Source: Pseudomonas gingeri | Lineage (GTDB): Bacteria; Pseudomonadota; Gammaproteobacteria; Pseudomonadales; Pseudomonadaceae | Reading direction: 5' to 3' | DNA: 64,000 bases | Assembly (NCBI RefSeq): GCF_013385425.1 | Contig: NZ_JACAQA010000005.1 | Location: forward strand, 292,344 to 356,343 | Shown here: positions 38,899 to 47,837 of the stretch, in pieces | Layout: every line of letters begins with the position of its first letter | How positions within the stretch are numbered: position 1 is the stretch's first letter | Notes under the pieces: generated by a model | What the model was told of the DNA's origin: nothing | The model's database searches: none | The model's input: only the letters and a program-made list of their open reading frames with translations | Program-made: the position numbers and the translations under genes

Positions 38899-39711
38899 TT
38901 ATGCCGCTTCCGATCGAGCCGTTTCGGTTTCGGCCTGACGCGGTGCCGAACGTTTCACTTGCGCCACCTCACCGAACAACGCCATCTGAACCGCCTGTTG
39001 CGCCTGGAAGGCCAGCGCCGCGCGTTCCTGACCGTTGCAGGCGATCGGTTCGAGAATCTGGATCTCCACATCGCCCTGGTCGTTGGAAAACAGGCGCATC
39101 AGGTGCGAGAGCAGATCGTCGTCGCCAATGAACGGGGCCAGCAGGTCCGGCTTGCCGTCGCGCAGATAACGAATGGCCACCGGTTGCAAGGCCACGTCCG
39201 CATCAATCGCCGCCGACAGCAGGCGACCATGGAAGGTGCGCAGCGAACGACCGTCGGTGGTGGTGCCCTCCGGAAACATCAGCAAGGGGTGTTGCTGCTC
39301 CAGGTGACGGGTCATCTGCTTGCGGATCAGTTGGCTGTCGCCCGAGCCACGGCGGATGAACAGGCTGCCGGCTTTCGCCGCCAACCACCCGGCCACTGGC
39401 CAGGTCCGTACTTCGGCCTTGGACAGGAAGGACATCGGGGCCAAGCCGCCGAGCAGGGCGATATCGGTCCAGGACACGTGGTTGCTGACCCACAGCATCG
39501 GCCGGCTCGGCAGTTCGCCGCGCACGGTTACGCGAAAGGGCAGGGCATTGCTCAGGCGCGCCATGAAAAAGCGTGACCAGCGTTGCCGCCGGACCATGGA
39601 GTTGGCGACCCCCAGGCGTTCGAAAACCCCGAATACGCTGGCCATGCTCAGGCCGAGCCCCACCACCACCAGCACCCGTGCGATGCGGCCGTATACCCGT
39701 AGGCGGCTCAT
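38899..39711 (-). CDS. olsA: OlsA, lyso-ornithine lipid O-acyltransferase (PlsC family)
   Basis: 270 residues from the ATG at 39711, which overlaps the olsB stop (TGATG). The longer open frame is just overlap with olsB. PlsC motifs: NHVSWTDIALLGG (motif I, NHxxxxD), SLFIRRGS, and LMFPEGTTTDG (motif III). One N-terminal membrane segment. It adds the second acyl chain to lyso-ornithine lipid, a phosphorus-free membrane lipid made under phosphate limitation. Confidence 0.87.
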   Translation of the reverse strand: MSRLRVYGRIARVLVVVGLGLSMASVFGVFERLGVANSMVRRQRWSRFFMARLSNALPFRVTVRGELPSRPMLWVSNHVSWTDIALLGGLAPMSFLSKAEVRTWPVAGWLAAKAGSLFIRRGSGDSQLIRKQMTRHLEQQHPLLMFPEGTTTDGRSLRTFHGRLLSAAIDADVALQPVAIRYLRDGKPDLLAPFIGDDDLLSHLMRLFSNDQGDVEIQILEPIACNGQERAALAFQAQQAVQMALFGEVAQVKRSAPRQAETETARSEAA

Positions 39712-40466
39712 CAGACTGCCGCCTTGAAGTGCCGCGCATAGCGTGGGCACAAGTCGTCGCGCTTGAGCAGGATAAATACGTCGGCTACCTGGAAGTCTTC
39801 GTCCCAGCACGGCTCGCCGCAGATCTTCGCGCCCAGGCGCATGTAGGCCTTGAGCAAAGGAGGCATTTCGGCGATGACGTTGCCGGGAATATCCAGTGAC
39901 GGCAGCGGCTTTTTCGGTTCGGCGCGCAGGTGCTCGTTGCACAGGTAGCGTTCGCGCAGGCGCTGCATGATCGCCTGGGCCTGGATTCCGCCGTCCTGCA
40001 TCGAGATGCTGGCGCACCCCATCAGGTAGCTGTAGCCGCCTTCGTTGAGGATTTCGGCCAGTTCGCTCCAGAGCACGGCGATGGTACCGCCATTGCGGTA
40101 GGCCGGATCGACGCAGGTACGGCCGATTTCCAGGATCGGCCCTTGCAGATGGCCCAGACCGTGGAGGCTGAATTCTTCTTCGCTGTAGTAACGGCCCAGG
40201 GTGTTGGCGGCCTTGTGGTCGAGCAGGCGGGTGGTGGCCACCAGGCGACCGCTGTTCAGGTCGCGCACGCCGATATGGGCGCAGTGCACATCATAATCAT
40301 CCATGTCCAGGCCCAGTTCAGCGCCCTTGAGCTTGGCATTGAATTCGCCGCTGAAGACGTTGAAGCGCAAGGCCTGGGCTTCTTGCAATGCCGCGGCGCC
40401 CAACAGGCGTTCGGCTTGCAGGCGGCGTTCACTGCCGGTGTCGCTGATGCGGGCGATCTGGGTCAT
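39711..40466 (-). CDS. olsB: OlsB, L-ornithine N-alpha-acyltransferase
   Basis: 251 residues with the GNAT-like Acetyltransf_5 fold of OlsB/PA4350: [64 protein letters not shown] and a C-terminal [24 protein letters not shown]. It transfers a 3-hydroxyacyl group from ACP to ornithine, the first step of ornithine lipid synthesis. It is translationally coupled to olsA. acpH converges from the other side, an association with ACP chemistry that may be chance. Confidence 0.9.
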   Translation of the reverse strand: MTQIARISDTGSERRLQAERLLGAAALQEAQALRFNVFSGEFNAKLKGAELGLDMDDYDVHCAHIGVRDLNSGRLVATTRLLDHKAANTLGRYYSEEEFSLHGLGHLQGPILEIGRTCVDPAYRNGGTIAVLWSELAEILNEGGYSYLMGCASISMQDGGIQAQAIMQRLRERYLCNEHLRAEPKKPLPSLDIPGNVIAEMPPLLKAYMRLGAKICGEPCWDEDFQVADVFILLKRDDLCPRYARHFKAAV

Positions 40467-40796
40467 TACGAGTCTCCGGTTGCCGGCCAGGGGTGCGGCC
40501 AGTCGACTTTGTTGTGCAAAGTCAGGCTATTTAGCCCCGGTGTCATCGCCATGAAGCTTTGGTGATGCTTATATGACAGGGTCCCGGGATGGGCCACTCA
40601 AGGCGCCGAGACCTTGAATACTCCCCAAAACCCGTAGGAGCAGGGCTTGCCCGCGAAGGCGTCCTTGAGAACGCAAAAGGCTTCGCTGGCAAGCCCTGCT
40701 CCCACAGGTTTTATATTCGTCCTCGGAGAGTCCGTGCCCCGGACTGTCATCAAACGCGCTTAAGCTGGCGCGAGGCTATTTCTGCGAGCGGGCTCC
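40467..40796. other. Intergenic region containing BIME element 2
   Basis: 330 nt. It holds the paired REP element at 40631-40708 and a short hairpin GACTTTG/CAAAGTC near 40504-40522 upstream of olsB. No gene is supported. Confidence 0.5.
40631..40708. repeat. BIME-type paired REP element 2
   Basis: Left arm GTAGGAGCAGGGCTTGCCCG (from 40634) continuing CGAAGGC and right arm GCTTCGCTGGCAAGCCCTGC (from 40680) continuing TCCCAC are near-perfect inverse complements. The same core occurs at 11080-11164, in opposite arm order. Confidence 0.85.
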
Positions 40797-41897
40797 ATGT
40801 CCAAGGGTTCGACCTTTTTTCCTGCCTTGTTGTTGGCGTTCTGCGTCACCGCGCGTGCCGAGGTCTGGCCGGCTGAAGACTGGTCCCTGGGGCCGCAGGT
40901 GTCCGGGCCGGCGGTTGCAGCCCTGGAGTCCTACGCGTTTCCCGCCCGTGACGATGACACGCGAAAAGGCATTCGCAGCGATGCGCTGTTGGTGATTCGC
41001 CATGGCCAGATCGTCTATGAGCGTTATGCCGGTCCCACCAGCGTCAACACCCCGCACCTCACCTGGTCCGTCAGCAAAAGCGTGATGGCCGCCGTGCTTG
41101 GCGTGGCCTATGGCCAAGGCCTGTTCCAGCTGCATGATTCGGCGGCGCGCTTCTATCGACCCATGCGCGCCCATCCCAATGTGACCCTGGAACACCTGAT
41201 GAACTGGTCCTCCGGTATCGACTGGCAGGAGGACTACGAATACGCGCCGCTGAAGTCATCGGTGGTGGCGATGCTCTACACCCTTGGGCACACCGATATG
41301 GCTGGCTACACCGCCGGCCATGGTGAGTTCGCCCGGCCGGGGCAGGCCTTCCGTTATTCCAGTGGCGACAGCAACGTACTGTCCGCCGCCTTGCGCCGGA
41401 TTGTTGGTGCCAAGCGTTACCCGAACTATCCCTGGACAGCTCTGTTTGACCCGCTGGGTATTCGCAGCGCGGTCTGGGAGCGCGATGCCAGCGGCACTTT
41501 CGTGGCCTCGTCCTATGTCTATATGACGGCGAGGGATCTGGCGCGGATCGGCCTGTTGATGGAGCGCGAGGGACGCTGGGGGGAACGGCAACTGCTGCCC
41601 AGGGCCTGGGTGAATTTCAACCTGCGGCCCTTCGCCGGCTACAAACCAGGGCAGGACGAAGCCGTGGGCGGCGGCCAGTGGTGGCTCAATCGTTCGATCA
41701 AGGGCGCCGCCAAGCCTTGGCCGGATGCGCCGCCGGACACCTTCGCCGCCCTCGGGCATTGGGGCCAGGTGTTGTACGTGATCCCCAGCGCGGACCTGGT
41801 CATCGTGCGCTACGGCGATGACCGCGACGGCAGCTACCGGCACAACGAACTGCTCAAACGAGCACTGGCGGCGTTCGCGCCGACGGTGGCGCCATGA
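40797..41897 (+). CDS. Exported serine hydrolase of the beta-lactamase/class C family
   Basis: 366 residues with a signal peptide (MSKGSTFFPALLLAFCVTARA). The nucleophile motif SVSK (SxxK) is at 91-94, followed by MNWSSGIDWQED and YSSGDSN, the family's YxN-equivalent. Beta-lactamase, esterase and DD-peptidase relatives share this fold; the true substrate is unknown. It overlaps the next gene by 4 nt. Confidence 0.82.
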   Translation: MSKGSTFFPALLLAFCVTARAEVWPAEDWSLGPQVSGPAVAALESYAFPARDDDTRKGIRSDALLVIRHGQIVYERYAGPTSVNTPHLTWSVSKSVMAAVLGVAYGQGLFQLHDSAARFYRPMRAHPNVTLEHLMNWSSGIDWQEDYEYAPLKSSVVAMLYTLGHTDMAGYTAGHGEFARPGQAFRYSSGDSNVLSAALRRIVGAKRYPNYPWTALFDPLGIRSAVWERDASGTFVASSYVYMTARDLARIGLLMEREGRWGERQLLPRAWVNFNLRPFAGYKPGQDEAVGGGQWWLNRSIKGAAKPWPDAPPDTFAALGHWGQVLYVIPSADLVIVRYGDDRDGSYRHNELLKRALAAFAPTVAP

Positions 41898-42223
41898 GTA
41901 CCAAGGGATTTGTGCGCCGGCGTCCGCTGGTCAGTCTGTTGTTGGTGTTGCTGGTGGCCCTGGGCACCTGGACCTGGTATGAGCGGCAGGCCTTGCACGC
42001 CTTTCCGGGGATCATCAGCGCCTATACCGCCAAGGAATACTGTTCCTGCCGTTATGTGATGAACAATTCGGCGGACTATTGCCTGGGGTACGTCAAACAG
42101 TCGGTTCCGGTCAGTGATTTCCATGATGATCCCCAGCAACACCGGGTCACCGCCCGGGGGCTGGGGCGCAGCAGCAGTGCTGTCTGGGTTGGCCCGCGCG
42201 AGGGCTGCCGGCTGGAGCCCTGA
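41894..42223 (+). CDS. Membrane-anchored hypothetical protein with cysteine-rich motif
   Basis: 109 residues. One N-terminal membrane segment (PLVSLLLVLLVALGTWTWY) follows a basic stretch, so the rest is periplasmic. EYCSCRYVMNNSADYCLGY contains three cysteines, with a fourth in EGCRLEP. It overlaps the serine hydrolase gene, suggesting a joint envelope role. Family not recognised beyond being common in pseudomonads. Confidence 0.65.
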   Translation: MSTKGFVRRRPLVSLLLVLLVALGTWTWYERQALHAFPGIISAYTAKEYCSCRYVMNNSADYCLGYVKQSVPVSDFHDDPQQHRVTARGLGRSSSAVWVGPREGCRLEP

Positions 42224-42287
42224 TCCGTGGTTTGCCACCTCTATCCGTGGCGGGTAAGGTGGTGCCTACGTTCAATCAGGAGCTTGC

Positions 42288-42866
42288 ATGCACCGGTCCC
42301 GCCTATTTCTGGCCCTGCTCGGGGTGCTCGCCCTGCCGGCACAGGCCAACTGGTACCTGGACAATGAGTCCTCACGCCTGTCGTTCATCAGCACCCACAA
42401 CGCCGATATTTCCGAAGTCCATCGTTTCCTGACCTTGCACGGCAAGATCGACGGTCGGGGCCTGGCGACCCTGGAAGTGGAACTGGAGTCGGTCAGCACT
42501 GGCATTCCCCTGCGCGACGAGCGCTTGCGTCGCGACCTGTTCGAGATCAAGACCTGGCCCGAGGCGCAGATCGTCGCGCAGATCAATGTCCAGCCGATCA
42601 GCGACCTGGCGTCTGGCGCACAACTGGAGCTGCGTCTGCCGCTGGTGGTGAAGCTGCGCGGCAAGGAGCACAGCTACAACGCCGAACTGCTGGCGACCCG
42701 ACTCGATGACCGGCGTTTCCAGGTGGTGACCCTGGAGCCGTTGGTGCTGCATGCCGAAGACTTCGACCTGCTGCCAGGGCTGGCGACATTACGCAAGGCC
42801 GCCGGTCTGTCGGCCATCAGTTTGTCGGTACCGGTGGGCGCGGTACTGATTTTCGCGGCGCGCTGA
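42288..42866 (+). CDS. YceI-family periplasmic protein
   Basis: 192 residues with a cleavable signal (MHRSRLFLALLGVLALPAQA). The mature part has the YceI lipocalin-like pattern: WYLDNESSRLSFISTHNADISEVHRF, ESVSTGIPLRDERLRRDLFEIKTWPEA, and PLVVKLRGKEHSY. The family binds isoprenoid lipids; the particular ligand is unknown. It is followed after 1 nt by the cardiolipin synthase gene. Confidence 0.87.
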   Translation: MHRSRLFLALLGVLALPAQANWYLDNESSRLSFISTHNADISEVHRFLTLHGKIDGRGLATLEVELESVSTGIPLRDERLRRDLFEIKTWPEAQIVAQINVQPISDLASGAQLELRLPLVVKLRGKEHSYNAELLATRLDDRRFQVVTLEPLVLHAEDFDLLPGLATLRKAAGLSAISLSVPVGAVLIFAAR

Positions 42867-42867
42867 C

Positions 42868-44025
42868 ATGGCCGGGGCGATCTTCCCTTGGCGGGCCGAC
42901 AACGCTTTCGAACTGTTGATCGACGGCCCGAATTTTTTCCCACGGATGTTTGAGGCGATTGCCCGGGCCGAGCGGCAGGTGGAGCTGGAGCTCTATCTGG
43001 TGGAGGCCGGTGCCTGTGCCGAGGCCATGGTCCGGGTGCTGGCCGAAGCGGCCGAACGGGGCGTGCGGGTGCGTTGCCTGTTCGATGATTACGGCAGCCT
43101 TGCGTTTACCCTTGGCCTGCGTCGACGCTTGACCGAGGCCGGGGTCGAGTTGCGTTTCTACAATCGTCTGAGCTGGCGCCGTTGGGTACGTAACCTCTAC
43201 CGCGATCATCGCAAGCTCTTGTTGGTGGATCAGTCCCTGGCGGTGGTCGGCGGTACCGGTGTTACCGATGAATTCTGGACCCCGGGCGAAGAGCGCTTCG
43301 AATGGCACGAAGTCATGGTGCGGATCAGCGGTCCCCTGGTACTTGACTGGCAACTGCTGTTCGACCGCCAGTGGCTGGCCAACGCCCAGCGTGCGGCCTG
43401 GAAACCCGTAACGCCTTTCGGTCTGCCACGCCTGCCGCGGGTTCCACCGGCCGGGCAGGGCCTGGGCCGGGTAGCCTACGCCGATGCCCGGCAGCACCGG
43501 GACATTCTGCGCTCTCTGGTGCGGGCGCTGAACAGCGGCCAGGAGCGCGTCTGGTTAGCGACCCCGTATTTCCTGCCGACCTGGAAAGTCCGCCGCTCCC
43601 TACGTCGGGCCGCCAATCGAGGCATCGATGTGCGGCTGCTGCTGACCGGGCCGCGTACCGATCATCCCTCGGTGCGCTATGCCGGCCATCGTTATTATCC
43701 GCGCCTGCTCAGGGCCGGGGTGCAGATTTTCGAGTACCAGCCGTGCTTCCTGCATCTGAAAATGGTGCTGATCGATGACTGGGTCAGCATTGGCTCGTGC
43801 AATTTCGATCACTGGAACCTGCGCTTCAACCTGGAGGCCAATCTCGAAGCCCTCGATCCGTCGTTGACCCGGGCGGTGGAGGCCAGTTTCCTCTACGATT
43901 TCGCCCTCAGCGAGCCGGTCAGCCTGCAGGACTGGAAGGCACGGCCGCTATGGCGGCGGGTCAAGCAGCGGCTATGGGGTTGGGTTGATCGGTTGGTAGT
44001 CAATGCGCTGAATCGGCGGGGTTGA
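42868..44025 (+). CDS. clsB: Phospholipase D-family cardiolipin synthase (ClsB type)
   Basis: 385 residues. Two HKD motifs are present, DHRKLLLVD (near 112-120) and FLHLKMVLIDD (near 293-303), each with HxKxxxxD. There are no N-terminal membrane segments, as in ClsB rather than ClsA. It would join two phosphatidylglycerols, or PG with another head group, at the inner membrane. It starts 1 nt after yceI, so is probably co-transcribed. Confidence 0.85.
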   Translation: MAGAIFPWRADNAFELLIDGPNFFPRMFEAIARAERQVELELYLVEAGACAEAMVRVLAEAAERGVRVRCLFDDYGSLAFTLGLRRRLTEAGVELRFYNRLSWRRWVRNLYRDHRKLLLVDQSLAVVGGTGVTDEFWTPGEERFEWHEVMVRISGPLVLDWQLLFDRQWLANAQRAAWKPVTPFGLPRLPRVPPAGQGLGRVAYADARQHRDILRSLVRALNSGQERVWLATPYFLPTWKVRRSLRRAANRGIDVRLLLTGPRTDHPSVRYAGHRYYPRLLRAGVQIFEYQPCFLHLKMVLIDDWVSIGSCNFDHWNLRFNLEANLEALDPSLTRAVEASFLYDFALSEPVSLQDWKARPLWRRVKQRLWGWVDRLVVNALNRRG

Positions 44026-44065
44026 TAGACTCCAGTCCAATACGCCTTGCGCCCAGGAATTGCCG

Positions 44066-44704
44066 ATGACTGCTTCGTTGCTCATGGCTGTGCTCGCCTC
44101 CGGCTTTATCTACGGCATTACCCCGGGGCCCGGTGTGCTGGCGGTCTTTGGCATCGGTGCAGCCCGCGGACGGGTGGCGGGGGCGGGGTTTCTCTGTGGG
44201 CACTTGTTGGGCGATGTGATCTGGTGCAGCACGGCGCTGGTGGCCATCGTCGGTGCCCGGGAAATCGGCAGCAGTGCGTTCGATATCCTTGGTGTACTCA
44301 GCGGTCTCTACCTGTTCTGGCTGGGTCTGCGGGCGATCCGCACCCGGCGCTCCAGTGCCGAGACGCCCCAGGGCGCGGCGCGGCAACCCTTCGTACACGG
44401 CATCCTGTTCGGCCTGACCAACCCCAAGGCTTACCCGGTGGCGGTCGCAACTTTTACTGCCTTGCTTTCCAGTCGTGCCGAACTGTTGCAGTGGTCGATG
44501 TTGCCTTGGCTGATTTTTCTCAGTTTCCTTGGCGGTGTCGCGGCATACGCTATCCTCATTGGTGTTGTCGGTGCCCGGCGGGTCAGGACGTTTTACCAGC
44601 GGCACGAGTTGATAATCACCCGCTTATGTGGCGTGATGTTTATCGGCTTCGCCATCAATGCGCTGGTCCATGCGTTGCCGGGATTGATGCCGAACAAGGC
44701 TTGA
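44066..44704 (+). CDS. LysE/RhtB-family exporter
   Basis: 212 residues from ATG at 44066 (AGGAA 6 nt ahead); a TTG two codons upstream is less likely. Six hydrophobic segments. FIYGITPGPGVLAVFGIGAARGRVAG is the N-terminal LysE signature and FGLTNPKAYPVAVATFTALLSS the central one. It exports amino acids or related small solutes; substrate unknown. Confidence 0.85.
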   Translation: MTASLLMAVLASGFIYGITPGPGVLAVFGIGAARGRVAGAGFLCGHLLGDVIWCSTALVAIVGAREIGSSAFDILGVLSGLYLFWLGLRAIRTRRSSAETPQGAARQPFVHGILFGLTNPKAYPVAVATFTALLSSRAELLQWSMLPWLIFLSFLGGVAAYAILIGVVGARRVRTFYQRHELIITRLCGVMFIGFAINALVHALPGLMPNKA

Positions 44705-44785
44705 ATCTGCTGCAAGGGGAGGGCAGGAAGCCGGTGTTTCCATGGATAGATGCTGACGCTTACTTTTTTGGGCGATCTCTTTCTG

Positions 44786-46063
44786 ATGGAATCCAAGACT
44801 GTCACACCGCTGGCCAGCTTTATCGACCTGTTGATGGACGCCGTGTGCGCGGTGGATATCGAAGGGCGATTCGTTTTTGTCAGCGCCGCCTGCGAGCGGA
44901 TCTTCGGCTACACCCAGGGCGAACTGATCGGTATGCCGATGATCAACCTGGTGCTGCCGGCAGACCGCGAGCGCACGTTGATGGCCGCCAGCGAAATCAT
45001 GGGCGGCCAGCCCAAACCGTATTTTGAAAACCGCTATGTGCGCAAAGATGGCCAGGTGGTGCATATCATGTGGTCGGCGCGCTGGTCCGAGGTCGACCAG
45101 TTGCGTATCGCCGTGGCCCGGGATATCACCGAGCGCAAACTGGCGGAGTCCCGGCAGGCGGCGCTCTACGCGATTTCCGAGGCCGCCCACGCCACCGAGG
45201 ATCTGCTGGCGCTGTTCCAGCGGGTGCACCAGATCATCGGCGAATGGCTGCCGGCGGAGAACTTTTGCGTGGCGCTTTACGATCAGCAGCGCGATCAGCT
45301 GAGTTTTCCCTACCATATTGACGACCGCCGCCAACCGCACACGGTCGACCGTAACTGTGCCGAGATCGTGCGCAGCGGCCAGCCCCTGTTGCTGAACATT
45401 GAAGGCGCACCCTCTTGCCTGGGCGTGCCGTTGAATTCACAGAACGGCACCATTGGTGCGTTGTTGGTAAAAAGCAGCGGTGGCGAGCGCTACACCGAAC
45501 ACGACCTGGAACTGCTGCAATTCGTCTCGGCCCAGGTCGCGGCGGCTATCGAGCGCAAGCAATTGCATGCACGCCTGGAGTACATGGCGCGCTACGATCA
45601 ACTGACTCATCTGCCCAACCGGGCTTTCCTCCACGAGCGCCTGAAGAGCGCATTGGTCCGGGCGCGGAGCGAGGGGGCGTTACTGGCGTTGCTTTATGTC
45701 GATCTGGACAAATTCAAGCAGGTCAACGACAGCTTTGGACATGCGGTGGGCGATCTGCTCCTGCAGGAAGTGGCCCGGCGCCTGCAACGATGTGTCCGGG
45801 ATACCGATACCGTGGCGCGTATCGGTGGTGACGAATTCGTTATTCTGCTGGAGCATCTGCAACTGCCGGAGCACGCGAACCGGGTGGCCGACAAGGTCCG
45901 CAGCCTGCTGCGCGAGCCCGTGTTATGGGAGGATTGCGGCCTGATCATCGTGGCGAGTATCGGGATTGCGCTGTATCCGGAAAATGGCGAAGAAGCACAG
46001 CAACTGTTCAAGCACGCGGATGAGGCGATGTATGGGGTCAAGCGGGGGGCGGTGGCGCACTGA
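44786..46063 (+). CDS. PAS-GAF-GGDEF diguanylate cyclase
   Basis: 425 residues from ATG 44786 (MESKTVTPLASFIDLL); an in-frame ATG at 44750 would add 12 residues. PAS domain about 10-125 (DAVCAVDIEGRFVFVSAACERIFGY), GAF about 135-260, GGDEF about 270-420 with intact GGDEF (ARIGGDEFVIL) and an in-register RxxD (RDTD) inhibitory site. Soluble, no membrane segment. It would make c-di-GMP in response to a signal sensed by PAS or GAF. Monocistronic. Confidence 0.88.
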   Translation: MESKTVTPLASFIDLLMDAVCAVDIEGRFVFVSAACERIFGYTQGELIGMPMINLVLPADRERTLMAASEIMGGQPKPYFENRYVRKDGQVVHIMWSARWSEVDQLRIAVARDITERKLAESRQAALYAISEAAHATEDLLALFQRVHQIIGEWLPAENFCVALYDQQRDQLSFPYHIDDRRQPHTVDRNCAEIVRSGQPLLLNIEGAPSCLGVPLNSQNGTIGALLVKSSGGERYTEHDLELLQFVSAQVAAAIERKQLHARLEYMARYDQLTHLPNRAFLHERLKSALVRARSEGALLALLYVDLDKFKQVNDSFGHAVGDLLLQEVARRLQRCVRDTDTVARIGGDEFVILLEHLQLPEHANRVADKVRSLLREPVLWEDCGLIIVASIGIALYPENGEEAQQLFKHADEAMYGVKRGAVAH

Positions 46064-46167
46064 TAAAGGCGATTGTAGTGATTTGTATCTGTGTTTGTAC
46101 AAAATCGCTAAAGTTCGGTGGTTTCAGGTCGATGTCAAGGAGACCTAAACCTGAATGAGCTTCTGCC

Positions 46168-46593
46168 ATGGTTTCCATCAGTAGCGTTACCATCAATACC
46201 CCCACTGTCGTTCCCGCATCGTCTGCGCTCGGTACTGCGAATTCCGCCAATGCCGGTAAAGACGGCAAGACCGAAGCTGAAAGCTCGACAGGGGTCAAGG
46301 TCAATTTGTCCGGTGCCGGGGTCGATGCGTCCAAAGCCGCCCAGGCCCAGGCGGCGGCCTCGGAACCGCCGGGGATCAAGCAACTGCGCAAGCAGATCGA
46401 GCAGATTCAGAAGATGATCGCCCAGAAACAGGCCGAACTGCAGCGACTTCAGGCGAACAAGAGCATGAGTCCGGATCAGAAGGCAGCGCAGGTCAACGCC
46501 CTGAATACCGAGTTGTCGGCCCTGTTCGGGTCGTTGGCCACTCTGAACAGCTCGTTGATCTCGGCCTTGAAGAAGCAGGCTGACGGGAAGTAA
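46168..46593 (+). CDS. FlxA-like family protein
   Basis: 141 residues. Low-complexity Ser/Thr/Ala-rich N-terminus, then a long coiled coil (GIKQLRKQIEQIQKMIAQKQ through AELQRLQANKSMSP), as in PF14282 FlxA-like proteins linked to flagellar regulons. No signal peptide. Function in Pseudomonas is unknown. A GGAGACC lies about 30 nt upstream, and no close ribosome site is obvious. Confidence 0.75.
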   Translation: MVSISSVTINTPTVVPASSALGTANSANAGKDGKTEAESSTGVKVNLSGAGVDASKAAQAQAAASEPPGIKQLRKQIEQIQKMIAQKQAELQRLQANKSMSPDQKAAQVNALNTELSALFGSLATLNSSLISALKKQADGK

Positions 46594-46639
46594 CGGCTGA
46601 TTCAGGTGGCAAGGCGTGATCAGGGTTGACCACGCTCTT

Positions 46640-46948
46640 TCAGGCTGCCGCGATGGAGGCAAATGTCAGGCCTGTGGCATGCACAACCCGTTTCATTGTG
46701 CGCAGTGTCGGATTGCCTTTTGGCGAGAGTGAGCGATAGAGGCTTTCCCGAGACAGGCCGGCTTTTTCGGCGATTTCCGCCATGCCGCCGCGTGCTTCGA
46801 TCACATGGCGCAATGCGGTTAGAAAGCCGGCCTCACCGCCGTCGGCATCCAGTTCTTCGAAGGCAAGCCGCAGGTATTCGACGGCAAACGCAGGATCGTT
46901 GCGAATCATCTCGATCACACTTTGATCATGGCTACGCGATCTGTTCAT
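46640..46948 (-). CDS. HTH antitoxin of a type II toxin-antitoxin pair (HI1420-like)
   Basis: 102 residues from the ATG at 46948. The Xre/Cro-type HTH (GGMAEIAEKAGLSRESLYRSLSPKGNPTLRTMKRVVHATGL) is the addiction-module antidote family TIGR02684. It overlaps the toxin gene by 4 nt and lies second, the order of HI1419/HI1420 and HigBA modules. It should bind the toxin and repress the operon. Confidence 0.85.
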   Translation of the reverse strand: MNRSRSHDQSVIEMIRNDPAFAVEYLRLAFEELDADGGEAGFLTALRHVIEARGGMAEIAEKAGLSRESLYRSLSPKGNPTLRTMKRVVHATGLTFASIAAA

Positions 46949-47268
46949 GTTGCCCTCCGCTGGTAATCGAGCCAGCACTCGATAGCGTGTTCTATACCGG
47001 CTTGCTGTTGGCGCTTGTCGCCGCCGGACAGCAGCAGAACCAGTTGCCTTCCCGCTTTTGCGTAGTAGACCCGGTAGCCGGGGCCGTGGTCGATATGCAA
47101 CTCCCATACCCCGTGTCCAACGGGTTTGCAGTCTCCGAAAGCCCCAGCAGCCATACGGTTGATGCGCAGGGTAATCCTTGCCTTTGCGGTCCTGTCCTTC
47201 AGGCGATCCAGCCAGTCCTGGTAGAGGTCTCGGCCCGTGGCATTCAGATAATGGACAATGTCGTTCAT
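46945..47268 (-). CDS. RelE/ParE-superfamily toxin (HI1419-like)
   Basis: 107 residues, family TIGR02683. Visible features: YQDWLDRLKDRTAKARITLRINRMAAGAFGDCKPVGHGVWELHIDHGPGYRVYYAKAG and LLLSGGDKRQQQAGIEHA, the conserved RelE-fold core. It is probably a ribosome-dependent mRNA interferase. It precedes its antitoxin and overlaps it by ATGA. A palindrome sits directly upstream. Confidence 0.85.
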   Translation of the reverse strand: MNDIVHYLNATGRDLYQDWLDRLKDRTAKARITLRINRMAAGAFGDCKPVGHGVWELHIDHGPGYRVYYAKAGRQLVLLLSGGDKRQQQAGIEHAIECWLDYQRRAT

Positions 47269-47276
47269 TGGCTTTT

Positions 47277-47298
47277 AAAGTAGCTTTTAAGCTACTTT
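47277..47298. promoter_or_regulatory. Operator-like palindrome ahead of the toxin gene
   Basis: AAAGTAGC-TTTTAA-GCTACTTT, a perfect 8-bp inverted repeat, 9-30 nt upstream of the toxin ATG. Position and symmetry fit autoregulation by the antitoxin dimer. Confidence 0.7.
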
Positions 47299-47461
47299 CG
47301 TGTCAAGAGAGGGAGCCGTAGATTCTCGCAATCAATGTTTGAGAGGTAGACGATATCTGTTTCGGGATTGTTCTACGGCGGGTTTTGTGTGGTTGGGGCC
47401 CTAAGGGAAGTCACTTTGCCATCATTCCCGTCAATGGATCTGAACAGGTCAGAGGTCGTTC

Positions 47462-47837
47462 ATGGCGTTCTTCGAAAAGCTCACCAGTCTCGCCGCCGAG
47501 GTCCGTCTTCAGGGGGCTGCCATTCAGACTGAAGAGGCCACCAAAAAACGCTTTTGTCATGCCCTTTATCAACGCCGTTCTTGGCTACGATGTTTTCGAC
47601 CCGCAGGAGGTAACGCCAGAGTTTGTCTGTGATGTGGGGGCGAAGAAAGGCGAGAAGATTGATTACGCGATCATGAAGGACGGGGAGGTTCAGATTCGGA
47701 TTGAATGCAAAAAAATCGGCGAATCGCTCAATCTCAATCATGCCTCTCAGCTGTTTCGTTATTTTCATGTCACCAGTGCCCGGATTTCTATCTTGACCAA
47801 CGGCCAGGTCTACAAATTTTTCACTGATCTCGATGCG
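47462..47837 (+). pseudogene. Frameshifted, truncated HsdR N-terminal-domain-like gene
   Basis: The ATG at 47462 opens MAFFEKLTSLAAEVRLQGAA... in one frame. The frame is lost at the A6 run 47543-47548. Dropping one A restores ATKNAFVMPFINAVLGYDVF and continues to EVQIRIECKKIGESLNLNHA and a nuclease-like core, the type I restriction R-subunit N-terminal fold (D...ExK). The similarity stops near 47837 (TDLDAP), where full homologues continue for many residues. So it has both a +1 frameshift and a 3' truncation. A sequencing error in the A-run could explain the frameshift but not the truncation. Confidence 0.7.
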
